In this document: positions 1-10,146 of the stretch, one piece after another
Position numbering within the stretch: position 1 is the first letter of the stretch
Layout: each line of letters starts with the position of its first letter
NCBI RefSeq assembly: GCF_004193775.1
Contig: NC_041009.1
Coordinates: 46,927,534 to 46,991,533 of the forward strand
Length of the DNA: 64,000 nucleotides
Source of the DNA: Glycine soja
Lineage: Eukaryota; Streptophyta; Magnoliopsida; Fabales; Fabaceae
Reading direction: 5' to 3'
Made by a program: the position numbers and the translations under genes
Notes under the pieces: model-generated
Told to the model about the DNA's origin: nothing
The model's input: only the letters and a program-made list of their open reading frames with translations
The model's database searches: none

Positions 1-478
1 GAATGTTTAAAAAACAAGTTTTTTTGTAAAGTTTATGGACTACATTAGAGGATATAAAAATTAACTTAAACTTATGTAAGTTAGTTTTTGAATTTTTAAG
101 CTTCGTGTGTGTGATGCTTGTTTTTTATATTTTAATTTTTTAAATTTTGTTTAACAAAATATATTAGTATATTTGATAATGATGACGACAACAATGCGAT
201 TTTTCACCCGATTTTTTCTTCCACTATATTTGACTACATGCAATAATTATAAGTAATATATTTGTTTTTATTTAATAAAAATTCAAGATTATAAAAAATA
301 TTAGATTTTTAAAAATATCAGACAAATTTAAATACGTTGACCTGTTAATCTAATCAAATCCAAACTTTTTTCAAAAGGATTGGTTTGGATTGAGTTTTAA
401 TTTTTTCTTAAAAAATTGACCCAAACCAACCTCTTTAAACGGGTTAGTTTGGTCATGAGTTTAATTAACAAAACTTAA
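1..478. other. AT-rich intergenic stretch, no gene seen
   Basis: No open frame of useful length and no recognisable motif. Around 340-480 there is a loose run of variants of a 'CCAAACC/GGTTTGG' word, probably an old diverged repeat, into which the element at 488 inserted. Confidence 0.5.
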
Positions 479-559
479 TCCAAACTAGGGCAAATTAACC
501 TTAGAGGGTTTCTTTTAGAAACTGATTTTCAATCAAAGTCTGTTTTAAAACATTTTGCG

Positions 560-815
560 AAGGGAATTTCTTTTGTGTGAGTGTTTAGCTGAGGAGAATG
601 GCGAAACATATATTTCGCCAAGAGGAACAGCGAAATAAGTGCATATTTCGCCAATAGGAATAGCAAAATAGGAGCAAAGTGAATTTCGTCATTCTCATTA
701 GCGAAATAAGTGCAGTGTGCAGAGTAAATTTTGTCATTCTCATTGACGAAATAGGTGGTGTTGCTTTGTGGATTTCGCCAATTTCATTGGCGAGATAGGT
801 ATGACGAAATGAAAA
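560..815. repeat. Short internal repeats in the left MULE arm (TTTCGCCA / TGGCGAAA words)
   Basis: Within the left arm, units of about 40-60 bases recur, each pairing a word such as ATTTCGTCATTCTCATT with GCGAAATA a few bases on, so each unit is itself a small imperfect palindrome. The right arm (about 2160-2300) has the same words inverted and in fewer copies. Confidence 0.6.
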
Positions 816-1789
816 AATTAACCGTGTTCTATGTTATAAAAAAAATTGCAAAATTATAAAATTTAATATCCTTTTTAAGTATATCTAATATTTATGTTAT
901 AAACTTTTTTAAATACATTAAAAGATAATAATATATTTTAAAAGTTAATAATATCTTTTTCAAGTATACCTAATATTCACTTTTAAAAAAGAAATATTGA
1001 CTACAAAAAATTCTCCATACATATATTTTACAAAATATATATTATTATAATTCTAAATTTATAATTAATATTAATTTAGTTATATTTTTTAAAATACATA
1101 TTAATAAATTTTATTTTCGACTAAGGAGATACTTTCTTTCAATATATATATATATATATAAAACCTTTAAATCAATTATATACGTAAATTTTTAAGAATC
1201 GTGATAATAAATAACTTGTCATAATTTTAATAAATTAAATATACTATAATATATAATTATCAGAATCAATTTAATGATTGAATTGATTTATTTAATTAGA
1301 AGATATTCTTGTGGGGATATTATTTAATAAAAAATTAAAATCTAATTAATTACATCTAATATATATGAAGACAAAATCTTATTTATACATATAATAATAA
1401 TATAATTATAAATATTATATCATATAACATATAACCAAATAATATGAATTATTCCTTACCAACACTATGATAAAAAAATTTATATAATATACTAGATTAA
1501 ATTAAAATTGTAAAATCCTACTAAAATAAAATAATAACATAAATTACAATAATTGCTATCGGTATGAAATATTTTAATTATTTTTTAAATTTAAAATTTG
1601 ATTCATTTTTTATTGATTATAAAAAATTATTATAATCTCACCAATTAATTAATTTAATTGTCATATATCTTTATTTAATTACAATAAATGCAGAGTTTAT
1701 GACCGATTGTACACTCTCTGTCATGTAAATAAATAAGGATATATGGTAATTAAATAAATAAGAATTGTACGTGTATAATTGATTTTCAG

Positions 1790-1793
<4 letters not shown>

Positions 1794-1838
<45 letters not shown>
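1794..1838. repeat. (TA)n microsatellite
   Basis: Uninterrupted TA dinucleotides at the inner edge of the right arm. A shorter tract lies at the inner edge of the left arm (about 1143-1160). Confidence 0.9.
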
Positions 1839-1840
<2 letters not shown>

Positions 1841-2614
1841 CAAGTATCTCCTTAGTCGAAAATAAAAGTTGTTAATATGTATTTTTAAAAATATAACTAG
1901 ATTAATATTAATTATAAATTTAGAATTATAATAATATATATTTTGTAAAAGATATGTATGGAGGATTTGTTGTAGTCAATATTTCTTTTTTAAAAGTGAA
2001 TATGAGATATACTTGAAAAAGATATTATTAACTTTTAAAATATATTATTATCTTTTAATGTATTTAAAAAAGTTTATAACATAAATATTAGATATACTTA
2101 AAAATGATATTAACTTTTATAATTTTGCAAATTTTTTTATAACATACAACACTACAAATTTTTTCATTTCGCCATAATTATTTCGCTAATGAAGATGGCG
2201 AACTTCACAAAGCAGCACCATCTATTTGTCAATGAAAATGACGAAATCCACAAAGCACACCTATTTGTCAATGTCGATGACAAAATCCGCTCACACAAAA
2301 CCGACCCCTTCCCAAAATATTTTAAAACAAACCCTGATTCGAAATTAATTTCTAAAAGAAACCTTGGGCCCCGAAGGCAATTTGCCTCCAAACTAACCCA
2401 CATACACCCCTAATGGTGGATTATAGTCTCCCCTAATCATTTTAACACCCTAAAATAGGTAATAATAATAAGATAAATAGAATAACAAAAAATAAGCAAA
2501 ATAAATAAATAAACATAAAAAGATAAACTCATATTGAAAGAAGCACACAAAATGTAACACAACACTTTTTTATTTAAATTACCCAAGTAAAATTGGATGT
2601 TCACTAAATGGGTA

Positions 2615-3037
2615 TCAATTTTTAGGCCATGGGACAATAATATCTGGTTTTAGAGTATATTGATTAGTGCCAAGAAGGTTTTCGTTGTTGACTTCCCAAT
2701 TACAATCAGTTGTACATCTACGACGAAAATCTCTGGCATCTTGGTAAATGACATAATCAATTGATGCATCTCTCCATGTTATTTTGCAAAACAAGAATTT
2801 TGTGCCAGCTGCATTGTCATGATGGAGTTCAAGTCGTTCAAAGTAACCCGGATTCACCACTTGAGTTCCCAAGTCTTGGTTATTGGTTTTGCAGTGAATT
2901 GTGAAACTTAAACCTTGGTTTAAATTATTTGATACTCGAACTATAATCACATCTCCCCCATCAGCTACACCAGAAGAAAATTCCCAAAATGCAATGAATA
3001 TTACTAGTGAGAAAACTTGCTTCATCGAAAGAATCAT
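2615..3037 (-). CDS. S-protein homologue (plant self-incompatibility S1 family), secreted
   Basis: Intronless gene for 140 residues. The first 25 or so residues form a hydrophobic signal peptide; the second Met, four codons in, is an equally good start. The mature part has the SPH pattern: an early VRVSNNL strand, HCKT, FCKITW, then the paired cysteines of CTTDCNWEV, giving the four conserved cysteines expected to form two disulfides, and a short tail after NNENLLG. Length is typical of the family. The founding members are the stigma S proteins of poppy self-incompatibility; for most homologues in other plants the role is unknown, so no function should be inferred beyond a small secreted protein. 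A TATA box lies about 130 bases upstream. A broken paralogue lies at 13.7 kb on the same strand. Confidence 0.9.
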   Translation of the reverse strand: MILSMKQVFSLVIFIAFWEFSSGVADGGDVIIVRVSNNLNQGLSFTIHCKTNNQDLGTQVVNPGYFERLELHHDNAAGTKFLFCKITWRDASIDYVIYQDARDFRRRCTTDCNWEVNNENLLGTNQYTLKPDIIVPWPKN

Positions 3038-3164
3038 CCTTTAAACTATACTCAAGAATTGAAGAAATTGCTAGAACCTACTTAAGTGACAAAGAAAAAA
3101 AATAGAGAAACCCAGGAGAAGAAAGAGAGAAGAAATTTCAATGAGGACAAGGGAAGGCTAATAG

Positions 3165-3174
3165 CCTTTTTATA
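3165..3174 (-). promoter_or_regulatory. TATA box of the S-protein homologue gene
   Basis: TATAAAAAGG on the minus strand, about 130 bases before the ATG. It is the only good TATA word close upstream and would leave a leader of about 100 bases. Confidence 0.6.
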
Positions 3175-3203
3175 GTTCAAAATGTAAATTTATTTTTAGA
3201 TAT

Positions 3204-3310
3204 AAGAAAAAAAACGTATCACACTAAATAAGAAAATGAATTAATGACATTAAAATAGAGAAAAAAACGTATCACACTAAATAAGAAAAAAACGAATCAC
3301 ACTAATTAAT
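3204..3310. repeat. Three direct copies of a CGTATCACACTAA word upstream of the S-protein homologue gene
   Basis: AACGTATCACACTAA occurs at 3213 and 3266, and AACGAATCACACTAA at 3291, each followed by A/T-rich sequence; the first two copies share about 30 bases. They lie 40-130 bases upstream of the TATA box, so they could be regulatory or simply a local tandem duplication. Confidence 0.7.
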
Positions 3311-3374
3311 TACATAAACTGTTTTTTTCTTCATAAATTAGCTAGTTTTTTTATTCATTAATTGCAATTAATTT

Positions 3375-3760
3375 TTTAAATTTTGAAATGATGCTTTTTA
3401 AATGTGTTACGTTTATTGCAACAAGATAAGCGACACCATAATTGTATCTTAAAAAATAAAATTGAACCCTTAAGGGTTTGTCATTTCACTTTAATTCTTT
3501 TATTTTTGAAGGCAAAGTAACTCTATTGTATTTATTGGCACCATTTCAAACACCATTTTAAACTTGGATCCTATAAATAATAACATGGAGTAATTAATGC
3601 TTTGAATTTTAAAATAGTGCTCTTTAAATGTGTTGCATTTATTGTAACATGAATGGATAACATAATGGTACCTTAAAAATTTAAAAATTGCAACTTTGTT
3701 CCTTTAATATGGGTAATTTGGCATTTATTTTTTTTAATTTTCTAATTAAGGCATGAGTAA
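3375..3760. repeat. Two diverged direct repeats in the S-protein homologue upstream region
   Basis: About 3375-3520 and 3600-3750 share blocks in the same order: 'TTTTAAAAT/ATG..GCT', 'CTTTAAATGTGTT', 'TTTATTG.AACA', 'ATAATTGTA/ATGGTACCTTAAAAA'. They are an old duplication of roughly 150 bases. No protein is encoded. Confidence 0.5.
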
Positions 3761-4600
3761 TTGTATTGCATTTGTCTGACATTATTGACCAATTAGAAGA
3801 CATTTGCCACATACACATATTACATGCACAAAATACATCTTGTTTCCAATTCTTTATCAATTGTTGAAAAATTGATGTAGAAAGACAATGACATTTTTGC
3901 AATTAAATGTAACTTTACAGCATTGATTTTTTTTTCCTTTTTTGAATGTAATCAGATGGTTTGTTAAACTATGGATGCTAGTAATGAAAATGGTTATCCT
4001 TTTTTCTTTGGAAGAGTTTGTTTTAAATATCTTGTGATAATCATGTTTTGAATCCTATATAATGTTCTATTTGTTAATCGTCTAGCTGCAACTATATTTG
4101 TTATTAGCTTAAATATGTTTTATGTAACATTCAAGATGAATCACACCAAAATGAAAAAGATTCAAAGATTGTGTAAGTATTAGACTAAGTAATTGAAGAT
4201 GACTTAAATAAATTAATTGATAATATCTAACTAATAAAATTCATTTACTTTTCAGTAGCTTATAACTGAAAGTAGCCGAAGTAGATTGTTGAAGTCTTGA
4301 AAATGATTACCAATGTGTTGGGAGTCATACCCTTACACTAGCTCAATTGTTGAAGTCATACCCTTACAAATCTTTTTTAAATTGCAGACCACATCACATG
4401 ATGCAGGTGTAACAGCTCAGCTGCAGTGGCCACTATAACTACCAGTGGCCACATCACAATATGAAGTCATACCCTTACTTAAACTTAGTCCTTATATGCC
4501 TTTATAAACTAAAACTTGACTTTTTCATCCAGGGACTAATTCCTAATGTGTGTCATACCAAATAATTATTTTAACAAAAAAAATGATTTTTGAATCTCAT
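3760..4600. other. Intergenic, short repeated words only
   Basis: No gene. The word GAAGTCATACCCTTAC (or GAGTCATACCCTTAC) occurs three times at about 4322, 4352 and 4462. Two copies of GTGGCCAC near 4425-4455 could pair as a small hairpin. Whether these mark the edge of the gene-fragment element to the right is unknown. Confidence 0.4.
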
Positions 4601-4616
4601 AAACATTTTGTACGTA

Positions 4617-4739
4617 CCAAACCTGGAAGCAAGAGCAGTTCCTCAATTGCGCTTGGTATGTCTCCACCATCCTTTAAGAGACAAATATTGGCAATTAAAA
4701 CAACTTTGTTCATTGCATCAGCAGTAAACAGACCATTTT
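4617..4739 (-). pseudogene. Endonuclease III (NTH1-type) exon fragment
   Basis: On the minus strand one exon-sized open stretch reads VLIANICLLKDGGDIPSAIE followed by EELLLLPG. This is the conserved block of plant endonuclease III homologues just before the helix-hairpin-helix (family form LPGIGPKMA); here it stops matching after LPG. No other exon of that DNA glycosylase is seen nearby, so this is a captured or stranded fragment. The family cuts oxidised pyrimidines from DNA; this piece cannot. Confidence 0.7.
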
Positions 4740-5714
4740 AAATATTAAAATTTGAATACTAATTTTGAAGATTAATTTCATAAAGCATATTAATTATGTT
4801 ATAGTTTTTGGGTTTCACTGAAGCATGCTTCACAGGAGAATTATATTCACCCTGCTGTCCGCCTGGATTCATGGTAATTAAGTGACTGCCTCTGGGCAAT
4901 CTTTAATCCATAATACTTGACAACCTATAGACTTTTCTTTCACCGCCTACCACCACAAGAGAAAGTAAGAAAGAAACATGTTAATTAACTTATTGATCCC
5001 AGCATGATAGAATTAGAAACCACAACTGTATCACACATCACACATATGAAAATGAGAATTTGGCATTCACATACAAAAGAATTAACTTATGTAGATTAAA
5101 GTTTAACTATTAGACAAAGATTTTACATCAAAATTGCAAATATAGAAAAATCTAAAATATGCATAAAAATGAATTTTACCCTTTCTGTATCACCAGCCTT
5201 GGTCTCACACACCCAATCATGCATACATGCCTTGGTCTCAAAACTGTATTACAACAATACAAGAAATAGCCGCAGGCACATACATATTGATAATTATCCT
5301 CAAATTCATATGTATGAATACCACTAGGACAAAGTTACACATGCCAATAGTTAGCATGACTGGTCATTCATCAACCAAGAACCAACAGAACATAATCTCT
5401 CTTCACCCTCCCCATTCTAAACATTTCAACCTTTTCAACCGTATAATGCATACCAAATACGTGGGTCTGTGGGTATTCTAAGGTGGTTTATGTCCCACGA
5501 AATTAACTACATTAGAGGATACAGAGAAAACTGACCTGGGGAAACAAGGAGATGCAATTATTACTTAATAATTATTAATAACGTTTCAATGTTCCATACT
5601 CTTTCAAGCTTAAAGCACATTATAATATGCTCTGCCTGGATATTAGTTTTTATACAAATATTATAATCTTAACCACCGGAAGCTGTATGCATTGTATAGG
5701 GATAAAGATTACCC

Positions 5715-5812
5715 CAAAAAAGAATATGAGATAAAACTACTGCATCCCAATCGGGATTTTTTGTATCCAAGAGAACAAGGACAATATCAAACCTGCTTAA
5801 TAAAGGACCAGA
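5715..5812 (-). pseudogene. MCM helicase (MCM9-like) exon fragment
   Basis: The minus strand reads [20 protein letters not shown] and then [17 protein letters not shown] is the arginine-finger block of MCM-family AAA+ helicases, and the following residues resemble plant MCM9 most. Only this one exon-like piece is present; no Walker A or zinc-binding region is found around it. Confidence 0.75.
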
Positions 5813-6083
5813 GATAGAGGAAGTATATATCAATTATTAATCCCTCACTTCATTATTCAATTTTTATTAACCCGTTAGAACAACACCCTTTTCATAAAGA
5901 GAACAAGAAATAACCCCCTCGGGCCAAAATTTAAGCCAACCATTGTGGCTTTTGAAAATAGGGCTCAACAAGTTATTCAACAAAAGAAAGAGAAACGTTA
6001 GTTGTAAGTTATTTATTACAACATTTTATTTTATAAAAACGCTATGTAGTAGATGAGAAGAATAAAGAGATTAACTTGTGGTA

Positions 6084-6158
6084 CTAGGTGAGAGTGTTTG
6101 AGAATTCGTCGGCGACAAGAGCAGAGAGAACCTTGCCATTAGAGAAAGAGCGAGCCAT
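6084..6158 (-). pseudogene. First exon of a SAG21/LEA5-type (LEA_3) gene, truncated
   Basis: The minus strand opens with ATG and reads MARSFSNGKVLSALVADEFS, then NTLT and a stop. This is the conserved start of the small mitochondrial/stress LEA_3 proteins (SAG21/LEA5). The remainder of the roughly 100-residue protein is not found downstream. Sequence before the ATG may be the original leader. Confidence 0.65.
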
Positions 6159-6419
6159 TGGTGATTCAAATTGGTGGAAGCTAACTAGCTAGGGTGTTCA
6201 ACTGCGGAAAGCTTGTTCCTTAATTAGAAGTGAGATGAACGAACAAGATCTCCACAGAAGAACGAAGATCACTAATGGTAATGTGCAAGATGGAAACTCC
6301 AAGTCTATCAAATCTCGAATTAGTTATATGAAGAGCATCATACATTATTACGTTATGACACTCCTAAATACTCAGCTATTATTCTGTTTCACATAAGTTC
6401 AAAAAAATACAGTTTTGCT

Positions 6420-6423
<4 letters not shown>

Positions 6424-6485
<62 letters not shown>
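6424..6485. repeat. (AT)n microsatellite
   Basis: About 30 uninterrupted AT units inside the gene-fragment cluster. Confidence 0.95.
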
Positions 6486-6491
<6 letters not shown>

Positions 6492-6795
6492 AACTTCCAG
6501 TAGCCATTTACAAAACTTTGAAAGTAACACTTTCAAAAAATTAGGTTAAAAAACTATTCAAAAGCTCAATCTACAAATGATACAAGGTTGAAAGAATGCA
6601 AAGGTATCAGTTATAAAAGAATGCAATTTCATTAATATATATGTTGTCCCATGGAAACTTAAAGGTGAGTAGTGAGGTGCTGTGGCTTATGTAATTAATA
6701 TATATGCTGTCCCTTCCTTTTTTTCCCATCATCTAAAAAATAAAAGAGAGAACAATTTCATTAACATTTATTTTATTAATGAACTATTAATTTCA

Positions 6796-7300
6796 GCCAC
6801 AGAATTCGTTGTTGGATGCTAAAGGGGTGCTTAAACTATCAGATTTTGTCTGAACAAGTTCCAGTGAGTTATTACTAACTAATTTTTCAAAAATTTAAAG
6901 GGCATTTATGTCCAATTTCTAATTGATTATCCTATTCTTACTATTAGCTTCACACGCCATGCAGTACCCCACATTATATGGCCTCAGAGGTATACTATAT
7001 ATTATCTATCTTAAACTTCAAATTCAGTTTCTCTCTTTCGGTAATTAATAATATTACTGTTGTCTCTTATCATATATTATATAGGTGGCAAGCATCACTG
7101 GCTATGAGGGTGCACACGCTGATATATCGTCATGTGGTGTTATTCTTTTTTGTTCTATTGGCCAGTTATTTACCCTTCAATGATAAAGACATTAAGACTT
7201 TATATGTAAAGGTAATTCTTACTAAATGTTTCTGTTCTATTGGCTGATTATTTACCCTTCAATGATAAAGACATTAAGACTTTATATGTAAAGGTAATTA
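6796..7300 (+). pseudogene. CIPK/SnRK3-type protein kinase fragment, broken
   Basis: Three kinase pieces lie in order on the plus strand, with intron-like gaps. 6796-6866 reads LLDAKGVLKLSDF, the DFG block with its Gly lost and a stop straight after. 6949-6990 reads HTPCSTPHYMASEV, equivalent to the activation segment and APE motif. 7083-7212 reads GYEGAHADISSCGVILF and, in the next frame, FVLLASYLPFNDKDIKTLYV. The order and wording match CBL-interacting kinases. Stops, a lost DFG glycine, an altered APE and a frameshift show it is dead. It is the only fragment of the cluster on the plus strand. Confidence 0.75.
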
Positions 7301-7305
7301 TCCCT
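7148..7305 (+). repeat. Tandem duplication of about 79 bases within the kinase fragment
   Basis: The piece starting TTCTGTTCTATTGGC and running through the LPFND coding stretch and its splice donor (TATGTAAAGGTAAT) is repeated directly, 7148-7226 and 7227-7305, with only a few differences. Confidence 0.85.
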
Positions 7306-7573
7306 AAATGTTTCTGAACCTAATTAATCTTGGTTAGCATAAGTGCATAACATAGTACATTTATCTGTTACTCTGGAACTCATGATATCTGAGCACTGAG
7401 CAATTCTATCATGAGTAATTGAATATAGTGTTTATGTAGTACAAGTACAACCAATCATAAACTCAACACCGACACCTCCCCAACATGTTCATTATATGTG
7501 TATGTGTTATTGTTTGTGATGTTAAACCCATAATTATCCAAAATTAAACTCAGTACACAGGATGGAATTCTAC

Positions 7574-8000
7574 CTTAGTTTCCGAATTACAGTTCCAAGG
7601 CTCAGTAAACTGCGATTTATGTGGCTACATTCTCTCAATGTTGTGCCTGCTGTCATTGCTTGAGAAGCACGCTCACTTCCTGCTAGATCAACAAAATTCT
7701 GTACAAAGAAACCAACTCAATTACTTAGAAATAAAAAATGAGAAGAATTATCTCAATTACTTTGTAATTTAATGATAAAATAAATACCAACTCAATCACT
7801 TACAACAAATTCTCTATCTTTATGCTGAAAGCAACAACAAAATGTCAAAATTTCAGCCACAATGAAAGAACATCATCCATTTCACTGTAAGGTGAAACCA
7901 GGATTTGAATATATGTCCCTTACAGCATATTCAGTAATGCCAGACGTGGTGTGTGTCTTTCCACTGCTTGTTTGCTCGTATGCAAAAATCCTAGCTGAGA
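7574..8000 (-). pseudogene. Kinesin motor fragment (kinesin-7/NACK-like)
   Basis: Three exon-like pieces on the minus strand are in the correct kinesin order. About 8000-7927 gives [15 protein letters not shown] and SGITEYAV, the P-loop exon. 7826-7806 gives HKDREFV between good splice sites. 7698-7574 gives [13 protein letters not shown] and [17 protein letters not shown], the switch II block, flanked by an AG acceptor and a GT donor. The P-loop has AYEQ where kinesins have AYGQ. Sequence between the second and third pieces lacks the several motor exons expected there, so it is an internally deleted fragment. The pattern resembles kinesin-7 (NACK/HINKEL) motors. Confidence 0.8.
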
Positions 8001-8150
8001 TTATGTTTCAGTTTCACCAATGAGAAAGAGAAATCACTCAAAGCCAACATAACAATATACATATTAACACAATCAGGTGATCCATGTGTTGTGCCAGGTT
8101 AGTGTGCACCAGACTACATTGACTGATTCTTCCGTATTTCTCATCCATTC

Positions 8151-8563
8151 ATGACCGTGGCACAGTCATCAGATCCTCCAGCAAATGCACCTGATGCGCA
8201 GCCCAGACATGTCCCTCAAGTCCCAGAGTCAAATATCCCTCAGGTCCCAGATGATCCAACCAGGTCTGATGTCGACAAGCCCAAACATGCAGTGATAGGT
8301 GTTACTATATGGTTATATGTATGAAATATCATTTACGTCAATTTTTTAATACTAATTTATCTAATTTGTTTGTTTTCTATTTAATAGGAGGCTTGCGATG
8401 TGATCGCCGAGAGGTTGGAGCATCACTCAGCCTAGGGCTAGTCACGCCAGGCACATCGACACATGAGGTCATCAAAGAATGTCTCAAGATTACCAGGAGT
8501 GTCACCCAGGACCGCATTGTGTACGTGAGGTCTCAACATAGGCGTCGTATGAATCAGCCGTAG
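8151..8563 (+). pseudogene. C-terminal piece of a plant-mobile-domain (MULE-associated) transposon protein
   Basis: Two exon-like pieces. 8151-8300 begins with ATG and is rich in Pro, Val and Asp, with repeats of the type PQVPD/PQVPE. 8387-8563 encodes EACDVIAERLEHH and, after a one-base shift, LGLVTPGTSTHEVIKECL and VTQDRIVYVRSQ, ending in an Arg-rich tail. I recognise this as the tail of the PMD/'MAIN-like' proteins carried by Mutator-like elements in soybean-type genomes. A stop and a frameshift break it, and the mobile domain itself is absent. Confidence 0.6.
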
Positions 8564-8945
8564 TTTCTTTACACATTTCATATTGATATTCAATGTATAT
8601 ACATTTCTTGTACTTGATCACATTTTTATTTTTTACTTAACATTCTGTATATTTAAAGTTATTTTTGTTTATAATATTAGTGTTAACGTTTAAGTGTTAT
8701 TTTTAAATTACTTGATTCCAAATTCATTTGAATTTCGTTGAAATAGTATCAATGTTACGTTTAACTAAACATTCATTAGGATAATATTTTATTTACATAA
8801 ACAAAAGAGACATAAAATAAAATTAATTATATTTTCAAATGGATTTTAGTTTGTAAATATTTCTTTGATTGGTCATGACTCAAATAAATAAAGCTTTCAA
8901 TTGTAAAAAAAAATGGCCTTCAATTTTTAAAAAACTGTCTTCTGC
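8564..8945. other. AT-rich stretch, no gene seen
   Basis: Probably the 3' flank of the transposon protein piece before the palindromic repeat block. No open frame or motif. Confidence 0.4.
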
Positions 8946-8949
8946 ACAC

Positions 8950-9063
8950 TTACGAATCAACTTGATCCGCAAGCTTCATGCAGATCAACTTGATCCGCGT
9001 GTAACTTGCGGATCAAGTTGATCCATAAGTCATTCACGTATCAACTTGATCTGCAAGTATGTG
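8950..9063. repeat. Clustered GGATCAAGTTGATCC palindromes (transposon terminal-type repeat)
   Basis: Four copies of TCAACTTGATC(C/T)GC or its complement occur in about 110 bases, each next to a CTTGCGG/CCGCAAG or CTTACG word, so neighbours can pair with each other. This layout is familiar from ends of Mutator-like elements in soybean-type DNA. The words that follow (GGGTGCACTAGCAA, GGGTACACCTAGCAACACCC near 9100-9140) look like a second terminal motif. Confidence 0.6.
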
Positions 9064-10146
9064 AAGACAAGGGGCATTTTTGGTATTTATAAGGAATATT
9101 GGGTGCACTAGCAATACGATTGGGTACACCTAGCAACACCCTAAGGTCTAACTTGCAACTTTTCCATATTCCCATTTCCATAATTAGCAAGTATGGGTGG
9201 TATGAGGGGAAAGGTTCAGCTAGCAACCAATTATGCCTATCTAACCAGCAGTTATAACTTATAACCAATCCCTTTCCTTATGCTAAATTTATTTAATTTC
9301 CAAATTATAGAAAAAATGGTTTCAAAAGACCCTGAATACCCTGAGATTGTGTTTCTATTTGATATTTTTTATGCTTACACGGAGTTGATAGATTGTAGAT
9401 CCAACAAATCTAGAGACAACCCAAGAAAATGTTGTAACAAATAAATATATTCACACTCTCACACAAAAAGTGTGACTGAAATTATCCTAAATTCATGTAA
9501 AAATGAAATTGATTTTAGTTTAATTCAGCAAAAATCCCCGTCATCCATTTATGTTATATGTTATTGCCCCTGGATCTGTAAGGAAACAAGTTAATATCAT
9601 GAATAAGATCATGTGACCCTCATGTGACAAGGGCTTAGTGCCCTTGTAGGCAAGTCACGAACTTTTATGAGAGGACCATAGTTCAAATTAAAGTCTTACG
9701 AAAGGAAATTATTGGAAGTGTCCTTAATTTAGTTGCAACAGACAACAGTGCTCAATGATCTAGTATATATCACTGCAATCTCTGAGATAACCTTCTTAAA
9801 TGTGGCATGGCACCAATATGGTTGGATACTTGTCCTTGTCTAATTAAGGGTCATCATGGGAACTATACCGCTAGAGAAAATCCTCTAAGTCCTATGTGCC
9901 TTGAATCCTACTCTATAAGCATTGCCAAAGCAGCAATCTCGTGGGATGGATCAGACATTTGAATTTGTTATTGAAGGCATTGTGGGTTTGCAATATCTCA
10001 TTTTCAATCATCTAATTATCCAAACCCACCAACATCTTTATCACTATATATATTGCCTCGTATTTCTGTTTTCCCCATCCAAAATTCCAAACACATAACA
10101 AGAAACTCTCTAGGCTGATCATTCAAGAGCTTTAGAAACAAGGGCA
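9064..10146. other. Transposon edge, then laccase upstream region
   Basis: 9064-9300 appears to belong to the repeat to its left. From about 9300 on there is no gene. A TATA-like CTATATATA lies at 10044-10052, about 95 bases before the laccase ATG and a plausible core promoter. I see no other element I would defend. Confidence 0.4.

Larger units (their letters stand above)
479..2395. mobile_element. Non-autonomous Mutator-like element with long terminal inverted repeats
   Basis: The sequence from about 488 to 1135 is repeated in inverted orientation from about 2386 back to 1843; the inner 300 bases of the arms (830-1135 against 1843-2150) match almost base for base. The nine bases TCCAAACTA stand immediately outside both ends (479-487 and 2387-2395), which is the target-duplication length of Mutator-like elements. 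The ends read GGGCAAATT and, in reverse complement, GGCAAATT. The middle (about 1140-1840) is AT-rich, bounded by (TA)n tracts, and codes for nothing I can see, so the element would need a transposase from elsewhere. The arms could fold into a very long hairpin. The outer halves of the arms are more diverged than the inner halves. Confidence 0.85.

Noticed and set aside
4600..8010. An intact gene with several exons across the cluster
   Set aside because: The pieces belong to at least five unrelated families on both strands, each missing most exons.
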